Below are positions 35,083 to 43,828 of a stretch of DNA of 64,000 nucleotides, one piece after another. Numbering within the stretch: the first letter of the stretch is position 1; the number at the start of each line of letters is the position of its first letter. Under the pieces are notes generated by a model that saw only the letters and a program-made list of their open reading frames with translations, ran no database searches and had not been told where the DNA came from. The position numbers were made by a program, and so were the translations under genes. The stretch spans positions 81,400-145,399 of the forward strand of contig JAIKLF010000002.1 in NCBI GenBank assembly GCA_019753405.1, in the 5' to 3' direction. Source of the stretch: Murdochiella sp. Marseille-P8839 (lineage in GTDB: Bacteria > Bacillota > Clostridia > Tissierellales > Peptoniphilaceae).

Positions 35083-35129
35083 TCGTACGTCCCGAACAGA
35101 AAAACACCAGGAAAGAAAGTGGAGGAATA

Positions 35130-36890
35130 ATGAGCGATTACATGTATTCCATGCCCGGATATTTTCAGACGATGCCGACCGTCGGCAGACCGTTGAATCG
35201 TCCGAATCCGGAAAATGAAAAAGAACTGAAAGATATTGAGGCGGATATTGCCCGTCGCGTAAAGGAAGCCGCCGATGCCGGAAAACCGGATGAAGGCATT
35301 CACAAATCGGGACAGATGACCGCCTGGGAGCGTATCCTGACCTTGGTGGACGACGGCATGTTCCTGCCGCTGAACTCCCTCTACAATCCCATGAACAACA
35401 AAAACGGGTCCACCGGTATTGTCAAGGGATTGGGCAAAATTGCCGGTCGCTGGACGGTGATTGTAGCATCCGATAACAAGAAGTTGGCCGGTGCTTGGGT
35501 TCCGGGACAGTCCGAAAACCTCATTCGCGCATCCGATACCGCGAAGATGTTGCATATTCCGTTGGTCTATGTTCTCAACTGCTCCGGCGTCAAGCTGGAT
35601 GAGCAGGAGTTGGTGTATGCTAACCGTCGCGGCGGCGGCGCACCGTTCTACCGCAATTCGGAACTGAACCAGTTGGGCGTTCCCGTCATCGTCGGCATCT
35701 TCGGCACCAACCCGGCCGGCGGCGGCTATCACTCCATCAGCCCGACGATCCTGATTGCCCATCAGGATGCCAACATGGCTGTCGGTGGCGCCGGTATCTT
35801 GGGCGGCATGAATCCGAAGGGCTACATGGATCAGGAAAGCGCTGAGCAGCTGATTGAAGCGACCAAGCGCGACACCTCTACGCCTCCGGGAAGAGTAGCT
35901 GTTCATTACAATGAGACGGGATTCTTCCGTGAAGTCTATGCCGATGAACAGGGCGTTTTGGCAGGTATTCGCAAGTATGTGGGTTTCCTGCCGTGCTACG
36001 ACCCTCAATTCTTCCGCGTGGACGATCCGAAGGAACCGCTTTACTCCTCAGAAGAGCTCTATTCCATCGTTCCGCTGAACAAGAAGAAACAATACAAGCC
36101 GGATGATGTGCTCGGCCGCTTGTTCGACGGTTCCGAATTCATGGAATACAAAAAAGGCTACGGCCCGGAAATCATCTGCGGCCTGGCCAAGGTCAACGGC
36201 TTGCTGGTCGGTGTTGTGACCAACAACCAGGGCTTGCTGATGAATTATCCCGAGTACAAAGAAGGCTCCGTCGGTATCGGTGGAAAACTGTATCGTCAGG
36301 GCCTGATCAAGATGAACGAATTTGTAACGCTGTGCGCGCGTGATCGTGTACCGCTGGTTTGGATTCAGGATACGACCGGCATTGATGTCGGCGATCCGGC
36401 GGAACGTGCAGAGCTTTTGGGCTTAGGCCAGTCGCTCATCTATTCCATTCAGGATACGCATATGGCATCGCTCGAAATCACCTTGCGCAAGGGCACTGCT
36501 GCGGCGCACTACGTCATGGGTGGTCCGCAGGGACATACGTCGAACGTCTTCTCTCTGGGCACTGCCGCGACCGAGATGAATGTTATGACGGGCGAAACGG
36601 CGGCTGCGGCCATGTACAGCCGTCGCCTGGTTAAGGAACAAAAAGCGGGCAACGATCTTACTCCGACCATTGACAAGATGAACGCGCTGATCAACGATTA
36701 CACGGAAAAATCGACCCCGCAATATTGTGCGAAACTCGGCTTGGTGGACGAAGTGGTCAATATGGTTCATCTCCGTTCGTACATTCAGGCATTTACCGAG
36801 AGCTACTATCAGAATCCGCTGTCGATCGCTCCGGTGCATCAGATGATGACACCGCGCATCATTCGCGATTTTGATATGCTGCAGAAATAA
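35130..36890 (+). CDS. gcdA: Glutaconyl-CoA decarboxylase alpha subunit (carboxyltransferase)
   Basis: 586 residues, the length known for GcdA. Transfers CO2 from glutaconyl-CoA to biotin on GcdC, giving crotonyl-CoA. It has two crotonase-like carboxyltransferase halves: TGIVKGLGKIAGRW, IVGIFGTNPAGGGYHS and AVGGAGILGGMNPKG in the first, and LVGVVTNNQGLLMNYPEY, WIQDTTGIDVGDPAE and YVMGGPQGHTSNVFSLGTA in the second. GGAGG precedes the ATG. The catalytic half of a Na+-pumping enzyme, it needs GcdB, GcdC and usually GcdD. Confidence 0.96.
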   Translation: MSDYMYSMPGYFQTMPTVGRPLNRPNPENEKELKDIEADIARRVKEAADAGKPDEGIHKSGQMTAWERILTLVDDGMFLPLNSLYNPMNNKNGSTGIVKGLGKIAGRWTVIVASDNKKLAGAWVPGQSENLIRASDTAKMLHIPLVYVLNCSGVKLDEQELVYANRRGGGAPFYRNSELNQLGVPVIVGIFGTNPAGGGYHSISPTILIAHQDANMAVGGAGILGGMNPKGYMDQESAEQLIEATKRDTSTPPGRVAVHYNETGFFREVYADEQGVLAGIRKYVGFLPCYDPQFFRVDDPKEPLYSSEELYSIVPLNKKKQYKPDDVLGRLFDGSEFMEYKKGYGPEIICGLAKVNGLLVGVVTNNQGLLMNYPEYKEGSVGIGGKLYRQGLIKMNEFVTLCARDRVPLVWIQDTTGIDVGDPAERAELLGLGQSLIYSIQDTHMASLEITLRKGTAAAHYVMGGPQGHTSNVFSLGTAATEMNVMTGETAAAAMYSRRLVKEQKAGNDLTPTIDKMNALINDYTEKSTPQYCAKLGLVDEVVNMVHLRSYIQAFTESYYQNPLSIAPVHQMMTPRIIRDFDMLQK

Positions 36891-36963
36891 ATAAAGGTAG
36901 TTCGTGCCGCGCCGGATTCGATTCGGCGCCGCGCGATCTCCCGATGGAGGAAAGGAGATTACA

Positions 36964-38268
36964 GTGACGGAACAAAAAGACACGGTACAGGATAAAGCCG
37001 TAACGGAGGCGCCGAAGACGGATGCTGCTCCGGCTGCACCGAAAAAGAAAAAAGAGGTGTTGCCTGGCGTAAAAATGTTACAGGACATCGTGACGGATGT
37101 TTATCAGGCGGCGTGGGACGCGAAAAAAGCGGGCCGTCCGGTAGGCTGGTCCTCCTCGAAGTTCCCGTGCGAATTGGCCGAAGTTTTTGATCTGGCTGTT
37201 GTGTATCCCGAAAACCAGGCGGCCGGTATTGCTGCTCGTCATGACGGGGAGCGTATGTGCCAGGAAGCCGAAAACATGGGCTTTGATAATGATATTTGCG
37301 GTTATGCACGTATTAGCTTGGCGTATGCCGCCGGTATTGAGACGACCAACGAGAGCCGTCGCGTGCCGGAACCGGATTTCGTGCTCTGCTGCAACAATAT
37401 CTGCAACTGCATGACCAAATGGTATGAGAACATTGCGCGTATGCACAATATTCCGCTGATCATGATCGATATTCCGTATCGTAACGAATTCGGCGTTTCC
37501 CAGGACAATATTGACTACATCAAAGCGCAGTTCCAGGATGCGATTAAGCAGCTGGAAAAAATCTCGGGCAAGAAGTTTGACGAGAAGAAATTTGAAGAAG
37601 TTTGTGCCAACGCCAACCGCACCTCTCAGGCATGGCTGAAGGTTTGCGATTTCCAGAAATACGTGCCCTCACCGATGTCCGGCTTCGACCTGTTCAACCA
37701 CATGGCCGATATCGTTACCGCGCGTGCCAAGAAGGCGACAGCGGAAGCATTTAACCAGTTAGCAGTCGACCTGGAACGCTATCGCCAGGAAGGCAAGTCC
37801 ACCGCACCGTTTGAAGAGCAATATCGCATCCTTTTCGAAGGTATTCCGTGCTGGCCGGCACTGCGCGACCTCTTTAAGCCGTTGAAGAAGGACGGCTTGA
37901 ATGTCACGGCTGTTGTGTATGCGCCGGCATTCGGTTTCGTCTATGACGACTTGGACAGCATGTGCGCCGCCTATTGCAAGGCACCGAACAGCGTCTGCTT
38001 GGAAGAGGGCGTAGAATGGCGTGCCAAACTCTGCGAAGACAACAAGGTGGACGGTGCTCTTGTGCACTATAACCGTAGCTGCAAACCGTGGTCGGGCTAT
38101 ATGCCGGAAATGCAGCGTCGTTGGACGGAACAGTTGGGCATTCCCTGCGTCGCTTTTGATGGTGACCAAGCGGATCCGCGTAACTTTAACGCCGCGCAAT
38201 ATGAAACCCGTGTACAGGGCTTGGTGGAAGCCATGGCCGATCGTCGTGCGAAGATGAAGGAGGACTAA
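36964..38268 (+). CDS. hgdA: (R)-2-hydroxyglutaryl-CoA dehydratase alpha subunit
   Basis: 434 residues from a GTG start behind AAAGGAG; the frame upstream to 36904 has no start support. Component D of the radical dehydratase forming glutaconyl-CoA. Visible: VGWSSSKFPCELAE, ENQAAGIAARHDGE, FVLCCNNICNCMTKWYENIA (cluster cysteines), VHYNRSCKPWSGYMPE and FDGDQADPRNFNAAQYE. Oddities are an Ala/Pro/Lys-rich N-terminal extension of ~35 residues, and absence of the long insert before the FVLCC motif that I recall from the Acidaminococcus enzyme. The hgdB ATG follows one base after the stop. Confidence 0.94.
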   Translation: MTEQKDTVQDKAVTEAPKTDAAPAAPKKKKEVLPGVKMLQDIVTDVYQAAWDAKKAGRPVGWSSSKFPCELAEVFDLAVVYPENQAAGIAARHDGERMCQEAENMGFDNDICGYARISLAYAAGIETTNESRRVPEPDFVLCCNNICNCMTKWYENIARMHNIPLIMIDIPYRNEFGVSQDNIDYIKAQFQDAIKQLEKISGKKFDEKKFEEVCANANRTSQAWLKVCDFQKYVPSPMSGFDLFNHMADIVTARAKKATAEAFNQLAVDLERYRQEGKSTAPFEEQYRILFEGIPCWPALRDLFKPLKKDGLNVTAVVYAPAFGFVYDDLDSMCAAYCKAPNSVCLEEGVEWRAKLCEDNKVDGALVHYNRSCKPWSGYMPEMQRRWTEQLGIPCVAFDGDQADPRNFNAAQYETRVQGLVEAMADRRAKMKED

Positions 38269-38269
38269 G

Positions 38270-39427
38270 ATGAGCATGCAACAACAGTTTGAAGCGTTCG
38301 CTAAGGCCGCCAATCATCCCGACGAGCAACTGAAAGCCTATAAAGCCCAGGGGAAAAAGGCGATTGGCGTAATGCCGTACTATGCGCCGGAAGAACTGGT
38401 CTTTGCCGCCGGCATGGTTCCGATGGGCATGTGGGGAACCAATACGAAAAACATCAAAGAAGCCAAAGAATATTGCGCTTCCTTCTATTGCTCACTGGCC
38501 CAGCTAGATTTGGAAATGCTGCTTGACGGCACGCTGGATGATCTGGATGGCGTCATTATGACGACGCTCTGCGACACCCTGCGTCCGATGAGCCAGAACA
38601 TTCGTGTGGCGATGGCGAAACTTAACAAAATGCCGACTATTTTCCTAGCGCATCCGCAACACCGTCGTCCGGAGTTTGGCATCCAATACACCATGTCTCA
38701 ATATCGCAACGTGAAAGAGCAGCTGGAAGAAATCGCCGGAACCAAGATTACCGATGAAGCGCTCATGAATGCGATTAAGGTATACAACCAAAGCCGTGCC
38801 GAGCGTCGTCGCTTTGTGAAATTGGCGGGGGAACATCCCGAGGCTGTTTCGGCGGTCAACCGCAGCGCGGTTTTGAAGGCTTCCTATTTTATGCTGAAGG
38901 ACGAATATACCAAAGCGTTGAAGGCTCTGAATGATGAGTTGGAAGCGCTGCCGAAATCCGATTGGAAGGGCGTACGCATTGTGACGTCTGGCATTATTTG
39001 CGACAACCCCGATCTGCTGCAGATTTTAGACGACAACCAAATCGCGATCGCCATGGACGATGTGGCTCATGAAAGCCGCAGCTTCCGTACAGATGCTCCT
39101 GAAGAAGGGGATCCGATGCGTGCTTTGGCGCAGCAGTTTGCGGATCAGGATTACGAAGTACTGCTTTATGATGAAGCGTCGGCTGAAAATCGTCGTGCAG
39201 AATACGTCGCCAGCCTGGTTCATGACTATAACGCACAAGGTGTCGTGGTCTTTATGCAGAACTTCTGCGATCCGGAAGAGATGGAATATCCGTCGCTCCG
39301 TCAGGAGTTGGATAAACAGAACATTCGTCACATTCGTCTCGGCATCGATCATCAGATGCGCGACTTCGGTCAGGCCAAGACGGCGTTACAGGCCTTTGCC
39401 GACGTGATTGCAGACGAAATGGCGTAA
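38270..39427 (+). CDS. hgdB: (R)-2-hydroxyglutaryl-CoA dehydratase beta subunit
   Basis: 385 residues. Second subunit of the [4Fe-4S] dehydratase, with cysteines in SFYCSLAQLDLE and TTLCDTLRPMSQN, the family segment YYAPEELVFAAGMVPMGMWG, VTSGIICDNPDL and VVFMQNFCDPEEMEYP. One base separates it from hgdA, implying stoichiometric coupled translation. Confidence 0.95.
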   Translation: MSMQQQFEAFAKAANHPDEQLKAYKAQGKKAIGVMPYYAPEELVFAAGMVPMGMWGTNTKNIKEAKEYCASFYCSLAQLDLEMLLDGTLDDLDGVIMTTLCDTLRPMSQNIRVAMAKLNKMPTIFLAHPQHRRPEFGIQYTMSQYRNVKEQLEEIAGTKITDEALMNAIKVYNQSRAERRRFVKLAGEHPEAVSAVNRSAVLKASYFMLKDEYTKALKALNDELEALPKSDWKGVRIVTSGIICDNPDLLQILDDNQIAIAMDDVAHESRSFRTDAPEEGDPMRALAQQFADQDYEVLLYDEASAENRRAEYVASLVHDYNAQGVVVFMQNFCDPEEMEYPSLRQELDKQNIRHIRLGIDHQMRDFGQAKTALQAFADVIADEMA

Positions 39428-39469
39428 GCCTTCTCTTGAAGAATAGGTAAAAAACAGTAAGGAGATACC

Positions 39470-40249
39470 GTGACCTATACAATGGGAATTGACATCGGTT
39501 CTTCGGCCTGCAAAGCTGTTATCTTAAAGGATGCCGACGAAATCGTCGGCACCTTTAAGGTGGCGGTAGGTACAGGCACGTCGGGACCGGATCGCGCGTT
39601 TGAAGGGGTTTTGAACGCGGCAAATCTTTCGGCCGATCAGCTCGATTATATTTTGGCGACCGGATACGGCCGCAACACGTTTGCACGTGCAGATGCGCAG
39701 ATGAGTGAGCTGAGTTGTCATGCCAAGGGAGCATACTATCTGTTTCCGGATGTGCGCACCGTCATAGACATCGGTGGCCAGGACGTTAAGGTGATTCAGA
39801 TAGACAATGGCGCCATGGTGAATTTTCAAATGAACGACAAATGTGCCGCCGGCACCGGACGATTTTTGGATGTCATGGCCGGTATCTTGGAGGTGGATGT
39901 GTCGGATTTGGCGGGATTGGCTGAAAAATCCACAAAGCGCATTGCGATCAGCTCCACCTGTACGGTTTTTGCCGAATCCGAGGTCATCAGCCAGCTGGCA
40001 ACCGGTGAAAAGAAGGAAGATATTGTCAACGGTATTCACTATGCTATTACCGCTCGTGTCGTCGGGCTGGCGCGCCGTGTCGGGATTCGTGACCGCGTCG
40101 TCATGACCGGCGGTGTTGCACAGAACGAGGGAGTGGTCAAAGCGCTACAGGATCAGCTGGAGCACGAGGTATTTACTTCTCCGCTGTCTCAATATGTGGG
40201 TGCGCTGGGTGCTGCGCTTTACGCGCATTCAAAGGCAAAGCGAAAATAG
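39470..40249 (+). CDS. hgdC: 2-hydroxyglutaryl-CoA dehydratase activator (archerase)
   Basis: 259 residues, ASKHA-fold ATPase that injects an energised electron into HgdAB. GIDIGSSACKAVIL is the phosphate-1 motif and TVIDIGGQDVKV the second. The two cysteines that hold the [4Fe-4S] cluster across the homodimer are C125 (DKCAAGTGRF) and C164 (SSTCTVFAESEVIS). GTG start behind AAGGAGATACC. Located after hgdAB, whereas I recall hgdC before hgdA in Acidaminococcus. Confidence 0.96.
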   Translation: MTYTMGIDIGSSACKAVILKDADEIVGTFKVAVGTGTSGPDRAFEGVLNAANLSADQLDYILATGYGRNTFARADAQMSELSCHAKGAYYLFPDVRTVIDIGGQDVKVIQIDNGAMVNFQMNDKCAAGTGRFLDVMAGILEVDVSDLAGLAEKSTKRIAISSTCTVFAESEVISQLATGEKKEDIVNGIHYAITARVVGLARRVGIRDRVVMTGGVAQNEGVVKALQDQLEHEVFTSPLSQYVGALGAALYAHSKAKRK

Positions 40250-40331
40250 CTGCTGGACGATTTTTGCTTTTTGATGGATAATACCTTATAGGTACTACGG
40301 ACTTATTCAGGTACTATGGAAGGAGAAATTT

Positions 40332-40772
40332 ATGCAGAAAACATATCATGTCACCGTCGAGGGGAAGACCTACGAAGTGACGCTGGAAGAAGTTGGCGCA
40401 GCCGGAAGTCCTGTTTATCGTGCACCGCAGGCGTTTGCTCCGGTTGCTCCGGTTGCCCCTGTAGCGCCCGCTGCTCCGGCCGCACCGCAGGCACCGAAGC
40501 CGGCACCCGCTGCAGAAGCGAAGCCGGTCGAAGAGAAGAAACCGCACGTTGCCGGCGATGGCGAAGATCAGGAAGCTCCGCTGCAGGGCAACATCTGGAA
40601 GATCGTTGCCAATGAAGGTGACGAGGTTGCCGCAGGTGATACCGTGATCATCCTCGAAGCGATGAAGATGGAAAATGAAATTGTCGCACCGCGTGACGGT
40701 GTGATTGGCACCATTTATGTCACTGAGGGACAAACCGTTGACACCGGTGAGGCGCTCTACTCGTTGAAGTAA
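40332..40772 (+). CDS. gcdC: Glutaconyl-CoA decarboxylase biotin carrier (gamma)
   Basis: 146 residues. An N-terminal ~30-residue cap and an Ala/Pro linker (about 31-64; repeats of APVAP) precede a biotinyl domain with EAMKMENEI; the biotinylated lysine is K112. Shuttles CO2 from GcdA to the GcdB pump. GGAAGGAG precedes the ATG. The linker is shorter than I recall for other GcdC proteins. 16 bases before gcdB. Confidence 0.94.
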   Translation: MQKTYHVTVEGKTYEVTLEEVGAAGSPVYRAPQAFAPVAPVAPVAPAAPAAPQAPKPAPAAEAKPVEEKKPHVAGDGEDQEAPLQGNIWKIVANEGDEVAAGDTVIILEAMKMENEIVAPRDGVIGTIYVTEGQTVDTGEALYSLK

Positions 40773-40788
40773 AGTAAGGAGATCTTCT

Positions 40789-41901
40789 ATGATCGATATG
40801 CTTGTATCCTTTTTCAACAGCAGCGGGTTTATGGCACTTGACCTCGGCTCGATCATCATGATCGGTATTGCGTGCCTGTTTCTCTATTTGGCGATTGCCA
40901 AGGGCTATGAACCGTATCTTCTCATTCCTATTTCGTTCGGTATGTTACTGGCGAATCTGCCACTGGCCGGATTGATGGATCAGGGAGGACTGTTGAATCT
41001 CCTTTATGAAGGTGTTCATTTAGGCATTTATCCGCCGCTGATTTTCTTGGGCGTCGGCGCCTCGACGGACTTTTCTCCGCTCATCGCGAATCCCAAGAGT
41101 TTGCTTTTAGGCGCTGCAGCGCAGTTTGGTATTTTCTTCGCCTTTACCGGCGCGATCCTGTTGGGCTTTAATCCGCAGGAAGCGGGTTCTATCGGCATCA
41201 TCGGTGGCGCAGACGGTCCGACCGCGTTGTATTTAACAAGCCGTATGGCGCCGCATCTGTTGGGCGCAATTGCGATCGCCGCTTATTCCTACATGGCGCT
41301 TGTTCCGGTCATTCAGCCGCCAATCATGAAGGCACTGACGACGAAAGAAGAGCGTCGTATCAAAATGACCACGCTGCGTCCGGTATCCAAGCGGGAGAAG
41401 ATTCTCTTTCCGATTATCGTAACGATTATCGTTACGCTCATCGTTCCCGCCGCGGGTCCGCTCATCGGTATGTTGATGCTGGGCAATCTGTTCAAAGAAG
41501 CTGGTGTCGTACCGCATCTGGTCACGGCTGCCAAAGATACCATCATGTATACTGTTACGATTCTCTTGGGTACGACGGTCGGTGCGACCGCACGTGCAGA
41601 GAATTTCCTTACACCGCAAACGCTGGGTATTTTGGCTATGGGGCTTGTGGCCTTTGCTATTGGTACAGCGAGTGGTGTGATTTTCGGTAAGATTATGTGC
41701 AAACTTTCGGGTGGAAAGATTAACCCGCTGATCGGTGCTGCGGGCGTATCCGCCGTTCCGATGGCGGCACGTGTCGTACAGAAAGTGGGACAGAAAGAAG
41801 ATCCCTCGAACTTCCTTCTCATGCATGCCATGGGACCGAACGTGGCCGGCGTTATCGGCTCTGCTGTCGCAGCAGGCTTATTACTGAACATGTTCGGTTA
41901 A
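40789..41901 (+). CDS. gcdB: Glutaconyl-CoA decarboxylase beta subunit, Na+ pump
   Basis: 370 residues, about ten to eleven hydrophobic helices. Decarboxylates carboxybiotin and exports Na+. Signatures of the OadB/MmdB/GcdB family are FLGVGASTDFSPLIANPK, GADGPTALYLTSRM and NPLIGAAGVSAVPMAARV, with LMHAMGPNVAGVIGSAVAAG at the end. AAGGAG precedes the ATG. No OadG/GcdD-like small anchor gene is found around it. Confidence 0.95.
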   Translation: MIDMLVSFFNSSGFMALDLGSIIMIGIACLFLYLAIAKGYEPYLLIPISFGMLLANLPLAGLMDQGGLLNLLYEGVHLGIYPPLIFLGVGASTDFSPLIANPKSLLLGAAAQFGIFFAFTGAILLGFNPQEAGSIGIIGGADGPTALYLTSRMAPHLLGAIAIAAYSYMALVPVIQPPIMKALTTKEERRIKMTTLRPVSKREKILFPIIVTIIVTLIVPAAGPLIGMLMLGNLFKEAGVVPHLVTAAKDTIMYTVTILLGTTVGATARAENFLTPQTLGILAMGLVAFAIGTASGVIFGKIMCKLSGGKINPLIGAAGVSAVPMAARVVQKVGQKEDPSNFLLMHAMGPNVAGVIGSAVAAGLLLNMFG

Positions 41902-41960
41902 ATAGCGATTCCCCCTCTTATCGGACACATCGATGTGGTTTGCTAAGCAGGAGGATAAAT

Positions 41961-41986
41961 AACAAGCAACCGCATGGTTGCTTGTT
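41961..41986 (+). promoter_or_regulatory. Perfect hairpin after gcdB behind an orphan ribosome-binding site
   Basis: AACAAGCAAC (41961-41970), loop CGCATG, GTTGCTTGTT (41977-41986), with no T-run after it. AGGAGG at 41949-41954 has no start codon at a usable distance. It may stabilise the upstream mRNA or mark a lost gene. Confidence 0.4.
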
Positions 41987-42178
41987 GCGTGGGGAAAACG
42001 ATATCACCCCGCCTTAATAAGAGTTACACTCTACATTTTTAACAAACCGTTCCTGCGGTACAGCTCAGCCGCGATAGGAAATCTGTTGATCGGTATTGAA
42101 TAAGGGAACAGAAGGGAAAGAGGATGTTTGTCCTCAGCAGCTGTCCAGCTCATTCGACAGCATCGAAAGGAGAATGAA

Positions 42179-43225
42179 ATGAAAAAAGCACTGAGCGTCC
42201 TACTTGCTTTAGCACTGGCCGTTTCGCTGACCGCCTGTGGCGGTGGAGATAAACCGGCGGAATCCAAAACGGATGAATCCCAAGCACCGGCGGCCGAATC
42301 TACTGCTCCGGCGGCGGAAGAGCAAAAAGCTCCAAGCGGTGAAACGGTAAACTGGAACTTCGCTACGGGCGGATCCACAGGCACGTACTATGCTTACGGC
42401 GGCGTTATCGCTAATGTGTTCAGCGAAAAAGTTCCGAACGTCAAATTGACCGTTCAGTCTACCGGCGCATCCAAAGCGAACATCTTCTCGCTGGATGACA
42501 ATGAAGCCCAGATCGGCTTTGTACAAAATGACGTTATGGATTACGCGATGAAGGGCGAGAGCCTCTTCAAAGAAGACGGCGCAATCACGAGCTTTTCGGC
42601 TGTTGCTGCGCTTTATCCGGAAACCTGCCAGATCGTCGGTGCCAAGGGCTTGGCCTCGGTTGCAGATCTCAAAGGCAAGAACGTCTCCGTCGGCGATGCC
42701 GGATCGGGTGTTGAATTTAACGCGACTCAGATTCTCGCCGCTTATGGCATTGACATCAACAAAGACATCACAAAACACAATTTGTCTTTCGGTGACTCGG
42801 CGGAAGCCTTAAAAGACGGAAAAATTGATGCTTTCTTCTGCGTCGCCGGTGCGCCGACCACGGCAATTACCGAATTGGCTACAACGAACGATATCTCGAT
42901 CATTTCTGTAGATAAAGAACATGCAGATCAGCTGAAGAAAGACTATCCGTTCTATTCGGATATTAGCATTCCGGCAAACACCTACAAGGGTGTTGATGCA
43001 GATGTGCAGACGGTTGCCGTTAAAGCGACCATCATCTGCCGCAATGATCTTCCGGAAGATGCTGTTTACAACCTGGTCAAGGGCATTTTCGACAACAAAG
43101 ACATGATTGCCGAATCCCATGCGAAGGGCAAATTGCTGGATCCGAACTATGCCGTTGAAGCGATCTCCGTACCGTTCCATCCGGGTGCTGAGAAATACTT
43201 CAAAGAAATTGGCGTTATGAAGTAA
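42179..43225 (+). CDS. TAXI-family TRAP transporter solute-binding lipoprotein
   Basis: 348 residues. Lipobox LTAC with an acidic Ala/Pro tether, then the TAXI fold: WNFATGGSTGTYYAYGG, VQSTGASKANIFSLDD, GKNVSVGDAGSGVEFNA and KDGKIDAFFCVAGAPTTAI. Binds a substrate outside the cell for the fused permease at 43829. Start 42179 follows GAAAGGAG; the longer frame to 42128 is rejected. Location between gcdB and a second glutamate-type symporter suggests glutamate, 2-oxoglutarate or 2-hydroxyglutarate as substrate (inference). Confidence 0.92.
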   Translation: MKKALSVLLALALAVSLTACGGGDKPAESKTDESQAPAAESTAPAAEEQKAPSGETVNWNFATGGSTGTYYAYGGVIANVFSEKVPNVKLTVQSTGASKANIFSLDDNEAQIGFVQNDVMDYAMKGESLFKEDGAITSFSAVAALYPETCQIVGAKGLASVADLKGKNVSVGDAGSGVEFNATQILAAYGIDINKDITKHNLSFGDSAEALKDGKIDAFFCVAGAPTTAITELATTNDISIISVDKEHADQLKKDYPFYSDISIPANTYKGVDADVQTVAVKATIICRNDLPEDAVYNLVKGIFDNKDMIAESHAKGKLLDPNYAVEAISVPFHPGAEKYFKEIGVMK

Positions 43226-43228
43226 TCG

Positions 43229-43720
43229 ATGGCTTCACGTCATAAAATTGCTTTATGGGCGGCGGTTCTCGCGCTTGTCGTTGCCGTCGCCTTCCTTCTC
43301 GTCGGGAATTCCGCTTCCGCAGGACATGAGCTGGTTCTGCGGAGCGGAAAGACGGGCAAGGTCTTTGCCCGTTATCCGATGGCGGAAGGAGATACCTTTA
43401 CGATAACCTTTATTCATTCGGTCAATCAAAAGCCCTATAGCGACATGTACCGTATTGAAAACGAAACGATTTATGCCGAAGAGACGCGCTTTGCAGAATT
43501 CGGTGCCGGAGTGGAAACGGAATTGAACGAAGGGGAAATCCTCTCCACCGGAAAAGACGGAGAGATCGTCATCTCCAACATCCACACGCCAATGAAACAT
43601 CTGTCCTACATCGTCGGAACGGTCTCCGATCACATCCTCACTGTGGGGGAGAAAGAGATCAGTCTACGCGACTTATGCGGACGAAATGCGACAGTTGTTT
43701 TTACTTATGAAAAGAAATAG
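43229..43720 (+). CDS. DUF1850 protein associated with TAXI-TRAP transporters
   Basis: 163 residues. N-terminal signal/anchor helix (about 7-27), then a beta-rich domain with FTITFIHSVNQKPYSDMYRIEN, the DUF1850 hallmark (histidine and serine in FIHSVN). Usually found next to TAXI-TRAP genes, function unknown. Starts three bases after the binding-protein stop. Small hairpins (43745-43761 and 43769-43788) lie between it and the permease gene. Confidence 0.85.
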   Translation: MASRHKIALWAAVLALVVAVAFLLVGNSASAGHELVLRSGKTGKVFARYPMAEGDTFTITFIHSVNQKPYSDMYRIENETIYAEETRFAEFGAGVETELNEGEILSTGKDGEIVISNIHTPMKHLSYIVGTVSDHILTVGEKEISLRDLCGRNATVVFTYEKK

Positions 43721-43828
43721 AGCTTCAATTACGATACAAGGATAAGACGGACTCGTTCCGTCAGCAGAAGGAAAACGTTATTCCTTTTAACCCATTGTCT
43801 CATGGACAACAAGAAAGGAGAAACGGCA

